Positions 8,772-14,149 of a DNA stretch of 32,831 nucleotides are shown here, in pieces. The stretch lies in the NCBI GenBank assembly GCA_934230115.1, contig CAKQEI010000025.1, positions 1-32,831 on the forward strand. The letters are read 5' to 3'. The DNA is from an uncultured Prevotella sp. (GTDB taxonomy: Bacteria; Bacteroidota; Bacteroidia; Bacteroidales; Bacteroidaceae). The translations under genes were made by a program, and so were the position numbers. The notes below the pieces were generated by a model. It did not search any database, had not been told where the DNA came from, and saw only the letters and a list, made by a program, of their open reading frames with translations. Within the stretch, counting starts at the first letter, position 1; every line of letters begins with the position of its first letter.

Positions 8772-8779
8772 TAATTTTG
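8772..8779 (+). promoter_or_regulatory. -7 box directly before the sigma-54 activator gene
   Basis: TAATTTTG matches TAnnTTTG and ends only 7 bases before the ATG at 8787, so transcription from it would give a near-leaderless mRNA. No good TTTG -33 element is visible, so it is a tentative call. Confidence 0.45.
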
Positions 8780-8786
8780 CTACGAA

Positions 8787-10070
8787 ATGGACACTTCTGA
8801 ACTTCAAAGAATAAAACAACGGTACAACATCGTGGGCAACTGCGATGCTTTGAACCATGCTCTCGACGTTGCCTTACAGGTGGCGCCGACCGACCTCAGC
8901 GTGCTTATAATAGGCGAGAGCGGAGTGGGCAAGGAGATTATTCCGAGGCTCATCCACGACAATTCGCCGCGCAAACGCGAGAAGTATTTCGCCATCAACT
9001 GTGGCTCAATACCCGAAGGCACCATCGACAGCGAGCTGTTCGGCCACGAGAAAGGATCATTCACAGGAGCCATTGGCGAGAGTGAGGGCTATTTCGGCAT
9101 AGCCAACAAGGGCACAATCTTCCTCGACGAGGTGGGTGAGTTGCCGATAGCTACACAGGCGCGACTGCTGCGAGTGCTTGAGACGGGCGAGTACATCCGC
9201 GTGGGCGGACAGAAGATAATGAAGACCGACGTGCGCATAGTGGCAGCCACAAATGTCAACATGCACAAGGCCGTGAGTGAGGGACGCTTCCGCGAAGACC
9301 TCTACTACCGCCTTAATACAATACCCGTGCAGATGCCTCCGCTCCGCGACCGTGGCGAGGACATTCTCTTGCTCTTCCGTCTGTTCACAATGCAGATGGC
9401 AGAAAAATACCGCATACCGCGCATCACTCTCACCGACGACGCCAAGCAGATGATGCTAAAATATAAATGGCCAGGTAATGTGCGACAGCTCAAGAACATC
9501 ACCGAGCAGATGTCCATACTAAGCCAGAGCCGTGAGGTGAATGCCGCCATACTGAGCAGGTTTATCCCGCAAGACCAGGAGAGCACCGAGCTTACCACAA
9601 CGTCAACACCTGGCGCACACTCATACGAGAGCGAACGCGAGATTCTCTACAAGATACTCTATGAGCTGCGTGGCAACGTGAACGATCTGCGACGCGAGGT
9701 GGCTACCATGCGCAAGCAAATCGACGACCAGCACACGCTCGACTCATTTGCCATCAGCCGCAATATTCCATCCATACAATCGTCGGCAACACCAATGCCT
9801 CCTGCCCACAATTCCACAATCAACCCCTACACTCCCGACGACCCCCATCACTATAGTGTCTATCAGGACGTTGAGGCAGAGGAAATCAACGACGGTGAGG
9901 GTGCCAACATCATTGATAGTGACAGTCTGAACCTCAGCGACATAAGCAAGCAGGTGGTGGAGAAGGCTCTTGAGCGCAACGGTGGCAACCGTAAGAAGAC
10001 GGCACAGGAGCTTGGTATTTCCGACCGCACGCTCTATCGCCGCATCAAGCAGTACGGACTTGACAAGTAG
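8787..10070 (+). CDS. Sigma-54-dependent transcriptional activator (AAA+ and Fis-type HTH)
   Basis: This 427-aa enhancer-binding protein activates RNA polymerase carrying sigma-54. The AAA+ domain starts almost at residue 15 and has Walker A GESGVGKE (43-50), the sigma-54 contact loop GSFTGA (90-95, a common variant of GAFTGA) and Walker B IFLDEVGE (111-118). YYRLNTIPVQMPPLRDR and KWPGNVRQLKN complete it. A long linker (about 265-375) precedes a Fis-type helix-turn-helix at the C-terminus (GGNRKKTAQELG, SDRTLYRRIKQYG). There is no receiver, GAF or PAS domain, so control must come from expression or a partner. It heads an operon with lptE, a TPR-like gene and secG. Its target promoters are not evident in the window. 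Confidence 0.93.
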   Translation: MDTSELQRIKQRYNIVGNCDALNHALDVALQVAPTDLSVLIIGESGVGKEIIPRLIHDNSPRKREKYFAINCGSIPEGTIDSELFGHEKGSFTGAIGESEGYFGIANKGTIFLDEVGELPIATQARLLRVLETGEYIRVGGQKIMKTDVRIVAATNVNMHKAVSEGRFREDLYYRLNTIPVQMPPLRDRGEDILLLFRLFTMQMAEKYRIPRITLTDDAKQMMLKYKWPGNVRQLKNITEQMSILSQSREVNAAILSRFIPQDQESTELTTTSTPGAHSYESEREILYKILYELRGNVNDLRREVATMRKQIDDQHTLDSFAISRNIPSIQSSATPMPPAHNSTINPYTPDDPHHYSVYQDVEAEEINDGEGANIIDSDSLNLSDISKQVVEKALERNGGNRKKTAQELGISDRTLYRRIKQYGLDK

Positions 10071-10095
10071 AACACTTCATATAGCAAGAAAACAG

Positions 10096-10638
10096 ATGAA
10101 AATTCGATGTATCTTTACACATTATATATATAATGTATATATGGCGTTGGCACTCGTTGCCGTGCTCTCGCTCTCGTCGTGCTCATTCGAAGGCTACAAG
10201 TTCAATGGCGCAAGCATCGACTACACCAAGACCAAGACAATAGAGATAGCCGATTTCCCCATACGCTCAAGCTACGTGTGGGGCCCGATGGGGCCGATGT
10301 TCAACAATCAGCTAAAGGACGAGTTTGCCAACCATACCAAGCTGAGCCAAGTGAAGCGTGGCGGCGACTTGAAAATAGAGGGCGAGATAACCCAGTACTC
10401 ACAGCGCAACAAGTCGGTGGCTGCCGACGGACGCTCTGCCCAGACCGAGTTGTCGATAACCGTAAACGTGCGATTTACCAACAACGCCAACCACAGCGAA
10501 GACTTCGAGCGTCAGTTTACGGCCAACAAGTCCTACGAAACCACCCAAAGCCTTGCCGCCGTGCAGGAGGAGCTTGTAACGCAGATGGTGAAGGATCTTG
10601 CCGACCAAATATTCAACGCCACAGTTGCCAACTGGTAA
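10096..10638 (+). CDS. lptE: LPS-assembly lipoprotein LptE (Bacteroidetes type)
   Basis: LptE is the outer-membrane lipoprotein that plugs LptD and helps insert lipopolysaccharide into the outer leaflet. The chosen ATG at 10096 gives 180 aa with a lipoprotein signal ending LSSC (Cys29). The open frame extends back to 9970, but that part overlaps the activator gene in another frame and is not coding. A second possible start is the ATG at 10141, which leaves a 14-residue signal. The mature part (CSFEGYKFNGASIDY, then IADFPIR, LKDEF, GEITQY, and the final LADQIFNATVANW) matches the Bacteroidetes LptE family as I recall it. It begins 25 bp after the activator gene. Confidence 0.85.
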   Translation: MKIRCIFTHYIYNVYMALALVAVLSLSSCSFEGYKFNGASIDYTKTKTIEIADFPIRSSYVWGPMGPMFNNQLKDEFANHTKLSQVKRGGDLKIEGEITQYSQRNKSVAADGRSAQTELSITVNVRFTNNANHSEDFERQFTANKSYETTQSLAAVQEELVTQMVKDLADQIFNATVANW

Positions 10639-10648
10639 TAGGTAATCA

Positions 10649-10705
10649 TTTGAGAATCATTGAAATGTTTGAGAATGATCGAAATGTTCGAGAATGGTCG
10701 AATCG
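10649..10705 (+). repeat. Three tandem copies of a 19-bp unit
   Basis: The units at 10649-10667, 10668-10686 and 10687-10705 share the pattern TTtGAGAATnaTcGAAatG; the second differs from each neighbour at only two to four positions. They fill most of the spacer between lptE and the next gene. Each unit is a weak GA-rich/TC-rich dyad. Function unknown. Confidence 0.8.
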
Positions 10706-10749
10706 TTTGCAGATAATTAATACTAATAATTAATAATTAAAGAACCAAC

Positions 10750-11541
10750 GTGGATTTAGTGCGCCTCATAAATCATCCGGAACTCATGAACAAGGAGACT
10801 CTCTACGAGCTCCGAAGCCTTGTCGCGCTCTATCCCTACTATCAGACGGCGCGTCTGTTGATGCTCCAGAACATGTATCTGCTGCATGAAACGGCTTTTG
10901 ACGACGAGTTGCGCCGGGCTGCCCTTTACATCTCCGACCGTCGCTTGCTCTTCAATCTTGTCGAGGGAGCACGCTACCACGTGAAGACCGCAGCTGAGAA
11001 AGCCTCCGAGGAAGCTGCTGCCAAGGCACAGCGTATGCAGGACAATAAAGGCAACCGCACTTTGTCGCTCATCGACAACTATCTTGGTTCCAATCCAGAG
11101 TCGTCCGACGAGTCGGAGCATAACCGCAAAGTAAGGCCTACGCCAGCCGACGCGGCAGTCGACTATGTGGCTTACCTGCTCAAAACCGAAGACGAGGAGG
11201 AGAAGAAAGACGAGCAGCAGAGTCCGCAGCTCAAGGGTCAGTCGCTCATCGACAACTTCCTCAGCCAAGACGGCACAAAAATACAACTGCAGGAGCAACC
11301 CACCTACAAGCCAGAGGTTGACGACCCCGAACCCGATGCCGAAAACGCCCGCAAAGAAGGTGATGACAGCTATTTCACAGAAACTTTGGCTAAAATCTAC
11401 ATAAAACAGGGTAGATATTCAAAGGCACTTGAAATAATTCAACGATTAAATTTGAATTATCCAAAAAAAAATGCTTACTTTGCAGACCAAATACGTTTCT
11501 TGAAAAAGCTTATTGCCAACGAAAAGGGAATGAAGCAGTGA
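10750..11541 (+). CDS. TPR-like protein of unknown function
   Basis: The 263-aa protein starts with GTG at 10750 and has no signal peptide or membrane segment, so it is probably cytoplasmic. The N-terminal part (residues 1-75, LYELRSLVALYPYYQTARLLMLQN) is helical and resembles a half-TPR repeat. The middle (about 75-200) is charged, rich in E, D, K and Q, and probably disordered; it contains two copies of a SLIDN[YF]L motif, at about residues 113-119 and 168-174. The C-terminus (YFTETLAKIYIKQGRYSKALEIIQRLNLNYPKKN) is one good TPR motif. Such genes sit between lptE and secG in related genomes, as far as I recall. A scaffold role in envelope biogenesis is a guess from context. Confidence 0.8.
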   Translation: MDLVRLINHPELMNKETLYELRSLVALYPYYQTARLLMLQNMYLLHETAFDDELRRAALYISDRRLLFNLVEGARYHVKTAAEKASEEAAAKAQRMQDNKGNRTLSLIDNYLGSNPESSDESEHNRKVRPTPADAAVDYVAYLLKTEDEEEKKDEQQSPQLKGQSLIDNFLSQDGTKIQLQEQPTYKPEVDDPEPDAENARKEGDDSYFTETLAKIYIKQGRYSKALEIIQRLNLNYPKKNAYFADQIRFLKKLIANEKGMKQ

Positions 11542-11640
11542 TTCGATGCAGAGAATAAAGCGATTGTCCGAATACAAAGACAGTTTCGATGCAGAGAATG
11601 TAAGGAAAATACCGACAATATCGGTCTCGATACAGAAAAA
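11542..11640 (+). repeat. Degenerate repeat of about 42 bp before secG
   Basis: TTCGATGCAGAGAAT occurs exactly at 11542-11556 and 11585-11599, and a decayed copy (CTCGATACAGAAAAA) lies at 11626-11640. The spacing is 43 and 41 bp. They fill the spacer between the TPR-like gene and secG. Function unknown. Confidence 0.65.
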
Positions 11641-11674
11641 ATAAATAACAAATAATAAATTAACAAATAGAAAA

Positions 11675-12070
11675 ATGATTTACATCTTATTCGTAGTGCT
11701 CATTGTGATTGCATCGTTGCTCATGATTGGCATCGTGCTCATCCAGGAGTCTAAGGGCGGCGGATTGGCGTCGAATTTCTCATCTTCCAACGCCATCATG
11801 GGCGTGCGCAAGACTACCGACTTCGTAGAAAAGGCAACATGGGGTCTTGCTGCAGCAATGGTTGTATTAAGCATCATTTGTGCATACGTGGCTCCAGTTT
11901 CAACTGCCGAAAACAGCGTAATGGAGAAGGCTGCCACCGAGACACAGACAACCAACCCCAACACAACTCCTGGCTTCGGCGCAAGTCAGCAGCAGCAGGC
12001 TCCGGCTCAGGGCGCACAGCAGGCTCCCGCACAGGGTGCACAGCAGGCTCCCGCTCAGCCAGCAAAATAA
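11675..12070 (+). CDS. secG: Preprotein translocase subunit SecG
   Basis: SecG is the small membrane partner of SecYE in the protein-export channel. Two membrane segments are visible (about residues 2-23 and 55-75), separated by the signature IQESKGGGLASNFSSSNAIMGVRK, which carries the conserved GGGL and SNA elements. The 131-aa length exceeds E. coli SecG (110) because of a C-terminal A/P/Q-rich tail containing repeats of QQAPAQGA. That tail should lie outside the membrane and is probably disordered. It ends the operon started at 8787, and an intrinsic terminator follows. Confidence 0.95.
   Translation: MIYILFVVLIVIASLLMIGIVLIQESKGGGLASNFSSSNAIMGVRKTTDFVEKATWGLAAAMVVLSIICAYVAPVSTAENSVMEKAATETQTTNPNTTPGFGASQQQQAPAQGAQQAPAQGAQQAPAQPAK
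11993..12058 (+). repeat. 24-bp coding repeats in the SecG tail
   Basis: Units at 11993-12016 and 12017-12040, plus 18 bp of a third at 12041-12058, encode QQAPAQGA each time. The copies differ only at a few positions, which suggests recent slippage expansion. Confidence 0.85.
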
Positions 12071-12090
12071 AGCACACTATCAGAGAAAAT

Positions 12091-12126
12091 AAAAATAGGA
12101 GGCCGATTGGTTTCCTATTTTTTTTT
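12091..12126 (+). terminator. Intrinsic terminator after secG
   Basis: AAAAATAGGA (12091-12100) pairs with TCCTATTTTT (12113-12122), and the T-run continues to 12126. Confidence 0.88.
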
Positions 12127-12221
12127 GCTTGTCTGGAATACGGAGTGATGTAAATATCAGTATATCCATTTAATTAATATCTCCCATGGATATCATAAAT
12201 GTCACAGAGTTGTTAATATAA

Positions 12222-12259
12222 CATTCAACATTGCGGCTCTGCCGCAACCATTCAACATT
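12222..12259. repeat. Small palindrome flanked by direct repeats
   Basis: TTGCGGC (12231-12237) and GCCGCAA (12241-12247) form a perfect 7-bp stem with a 3-nt loop. The 11-mer CATTCAACATT flanks it at 12222-12232 and 12249-12259. It looks like a miniature intergenic repeat element. Confidence 0.65.
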
Positions 12260-12340
12260 CCTAATTTCTCATTCCACATTTAATATGTGGGAGGTTTTAC
12301 AACTTTTTTCATGGGAAACAAGAAAAAAGTTACTGAAAGG

Positions 12341-12372
12341 TTTGGTGGTTAAGAGAAAAATCACTACCTTTG
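12341..12372 (+). promoter_or_regulatory. Promoter of tRNA-His
   Basis: TTTG at 12341-12344 and TACCTTTG at 12365-12372 are 20 bp apart, a good Bacteroidetes promoter about 50 bases before the tRNA. Confidence 0.8.
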
Positions 12373-12423
12373 CACTCGCTTTAAGGAATTAACGAATAGT
12401 TCAATAAAAGTAAATCTAATCAT

Positions 12424-12501
12424 GGTGGCCGTAGTTCAGTTGGTTAGAGCGTCAGATTGTGGTTCTGAATGTCGTGGGTTCGAGTCCCACCTGCCACCCC
12501 A
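12424..12501 (+). tRNA. tRNA-His (anticodon GTG)
   Basis: A full cloverleaf folds: acceptor GTGGCCG with CTGCCAC, D-stem GTTC with GAGC, anticodon stem TCAGA with TCTGA around the loop TTGTGGT, and T-stem GTGGG with CCCAC around TTCGAGT. The extra 5' G at 12424, opposite C73, is the His-specific G-1, and the terminal CCA is encoded at 12499-12501. The acceptor stem has a C-T mismatch at position 6-67. Confidence 0.97.
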
Positions 12502-12503
12502 AG

Positions 12504-12539
12504 AGGTAATTATCTTATAAACAGATAGTTACCTTTTTT
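12504..12539 (+). terminator. Terminator after tRNA-His
   Basis: AGGTAATTATCT (12504-12515) pairs with AGATAGTTACCT (12522-12533) with one mismatch, and six T follow. Confidence 0.9.
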
Positions 12540-12690
12540 ATTTCTATTCCCTTCAATGATTGTTCCCTAATTGTACCCCCGTGAGATTACCTACTTTTAT
12601 ACAGCAACGTTGTCATTTTGCCTTATCCCAAGAATTTGTTGAATAAGTCTGTGTCTTCTCATGATTAGCGTCAGGATGTGGAAAAGCAAG

Positions 12691-12763
12691 ATTTTTACTC
12701 TCTCGGCAGAGAAAAAATTTTTCCTCGGCAGGGAGTAAAAAATCTCTCGGCAGGGAGTAAAAA
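12691..12763. repeat. Three copies of a CTCGGCAG repeat with inverted flanks
   Basis: CTCGGCAGaGA/CTCGGCAGgGAGTAAAAA occurs at 12702-12717, 12724-12742 and 12746-12763, about 22 bp apart. The first copy is preceded by ATTTTTACTC (12691-12700), the inverse of the GAGTAAAAA that ends the other two, so the array also forms an inverted repeat. Confidence 0.8.
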
Positions 12764-12844
12764 TGGAGCAAGCTGTGGGAGGTGTGGAATGTGGTCGTTC
12801 TGTATCCTCTCACAAAAAAATTCAGTGAATTTTATGCTGCAATT

Positions 12845-12875
12845 ATTGTTTGCACGAAAAAAAAACGTACTTTTG
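12845..12875 (+). promoter_or_regulatory. Probable promoter of the RND efflux genes
   Basis: TACTTTTG at 12868-12875 matches TAnnTTTG. The upstream element is ATTGTTTG (12845-12852); its ATTG ends 19 bp before the -7 box, while its TTTG is too close at 15 bp. Confidence 0.5.
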
Positions 12876-12953
12876 CAAACGGAATAATTAATGCCATTTG
12901 CGGAGATTGTATTGATGCAAGCTCTGCGTTAGGATTTTAAAAAGGTTGTGTTT

Positions 12954-14057
12954 ATGATGAACAATATAATTTTTAGATATTCATTGCTTGTAATATCTGT
13001 GATAACTGTATCAGCAGCAACTATGTTTGTTTCGTGCTCCGGCAACAAGTCGACTGACAAGAAGCAGCCTGTGTCTGTAGGTGTTTACACCGTGAATGGG
13101 GCCACCGACGACACCGGACGCGAATATGTGGGGAGCGTTGTTGAGCGTGAGGGCACATCGCTCAGCTTTGAGGTGCCTGGCAACATAGTGGCTCTGCGTG
13201 CCGACAATGGCGACCGTGTGGCAAAGGGACAGTTGCTTGCCACTATCGACCCCGCCACACTTCGCGACGCCCACAAGTTGGCTCTTGCCACGCTTCGCCA
13301 GGCTCAGGATGCCTATCGCCGCTTCGAGCCTTTGCACAAGCAGGGCGTGCTCTCCGACCTCAAGTGGGTGGAGGTGCAGACAAAGCTTGAGCAGGCAGAA
13401 TCGTCGGAGCGTTTGGCCCGCACCCAACTCTCCCGCACATCACTTGTGGCTCCCTTCTCGGGCGTAATCTCTTCACGCACGGCAGAGCGAGGCATGAATG
13501 TGATGGCTGGTCAGCAGATATTCCGGCTTGTGGACATCTCAAAGATAGACGTAAAGATGTCGGTGCCCGAGAATGAGGTGTCCGCCATCAAGATTGGAGC
13601 CAAGGCACATGTAAGTGTGTCGGCACTTGGTGGTCGCTCTTACGAAGCCACAGTCAGGGAGAAAGGCATTGAGGCCAATCCCGTGTCGCATACCTACGAC
13701 ATAAAGCTTGCCGTGGCAGCCACCGACGGACGATTGATGCCGGGAATGGTGTGCAGCGTGAGTTCATCTTCATCCTCATCCGTTTCTTCTATAATATCAG
13801 TCCCCCTCAACGCCGTGAAGCTCGATGCCGACAACCGCCGTTTCGTTTGGCTTGTTGTTAAGGGTAAGGCACACCAGCAGTATGTCTCTCTTGGCGACTT
13901 CACAGAGAGTGGAGTTATTGTAACGTCGGGACTGAAGGTTGGCGACTGCGTGATAACGGATGGCAGCCAGAAGGTTAGTGAGGGGATGGAAGTAAGTACA
14001 GGCAAAAGCCCAAGCCCCACCCCTGGCCCCAGTCCCGCAGGGAGGAGAGTGGTATGA
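12954..14057 (+). CDS. RND efflux periplasmic adaptor (membrane-fusion lipoprotein)
   Basis: The protein connects an RND pump to an outer-membrane channel. It has a lipoprotein signal ending FVSC (Cys28), then the first half of a lipoyl/barrel-sandwich domain (NIVALRADNGDRVAKGQLLATIDP), an alpha hairpin (about 95-150) and the second lipoyl half (TSLVAPFSGVISSRTAERGMNVMAGQQIFRLVD). Beta-barrel and membrane-proximal domains follow. I chose ATG 12954 (367 aa); ATG 12957 is equally possible, and an upstream GTG at 12948 less so. The last 14 or so residues (SPTPGPSPAGRRVV) are encoded by a palindromic repeat that looks foreign to the gene. The permease gene follows after 92 bp. Confidence 0.92.
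   Translation: MMNNIIFRYSLLVISVITVSAATMFVSCSGNKSTDKKQPVSVGVYTVNGATDDTGREYVGSVVEREGTSLSFEVPGNIVALRADNGDRVAKGQLLATIDPATLRDAHKLALATLRQAQDAYRRFEPLHKQGVLSDLKWVEVQTKLEQAESSERLARTQLSRTSLVAPFSGVISSRTAERGMNVMAGQQIFRLVDISKIDVKMSVPENEVSAIKIGAKAHVSVSALGGRSYEATVREKGIEANPVSHTYDIKLAVAATDGRLMPGMVCSVSSSSSSSVSSIISVPLNAVKLDADNRRFVWLVVKGKAHQQYVSLGDFTESGVIVTSGLKVGDCVITDGSQKVSEGMEVSTGKSPSPTPGPSPAGRRVV
14015..14050 (+). repeat. GC-rich palindromic element inside the 3' end of the adaptor gene
   Basis: The C-rich run CCCCACCCCTGGCCCC is followed by a small dyad (TCCCGCAGGGA, 14033-14043). It translates to PTPGPSPAGR, a string familiar from dispersed intergenic repeats that intrude into bacterial gene ends. It is far more GC-rich than its surroundings. 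Confidence 0.6.
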
Positions 14058-14079
14058 TGCTATTCGTCGGTAATTATTG

Positions 14080-14149
14080 GCAATTCAAAATTCAATAATT
14101 CAAAATTGCCTTTTGCAATAATTCAAAACTTAAAATTCAAAACTCAAAA
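14080..14149. repeat. AATTCAAAA-type low-complexity spacer
   Basis: The spacer between adaptor and permease is built from reiterated AATTCAAAA/AATTCAATA words. GGCAATTCAAAATT (from 14080) and AATTCAAAATTGCC can pair over at least the outer seven bases. No promoter or terminator is clear, so read-through from the adaptor gene is likely. Confidence 0.6.

Larger units (their letters stand above)
12127..12423. other. Gap between secG and tRNA-His
   Basis: There is no gene here. It holds a GC-rich palindrome flanked by 11-bp direct repeats (12222-12259) and the tRNA promoter at 12341-12372. The rest is AT-rich with no structure that I can interpret. Confidence 0.6.
12540..12953. other. Gap between tRNA-His and the RND adaptor gene
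   Basis: No credible gene is present. It contains the three-copy CTCGGCAG repeat at 12691-12763 and the likely RND promoter at 12845-12875. Small open frames here (12613-12813 and 12678-12887) run through the repeats and have no recognisable features. Confidence 0.6.

Noticed and set aside
9970..10095. Upstream extension of the lptE open frame
   Set aside because: This part overlaps the coding end of the sigma-54 activator in another frame and gives an Arg/Ser-rich stretch before a normal lipoprotein signal.
10143..10160. Sigma-54 (-24/-12) promoter
   Set aside because: TTGGCACTCGTTGCC has the right words but only three bases between TGGCAC and TTGC, and it lies inside the lptE coding region.
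12424..12501. Integration site of a mobile element at tRNA-His
   Set aside because: No integrase and no repeat of the tRNA 3' end was seen in the flanks.
12691..12763. CRISPR array
   Set aside because: Only three imperfect copies with a few bases between them and no cas genes.
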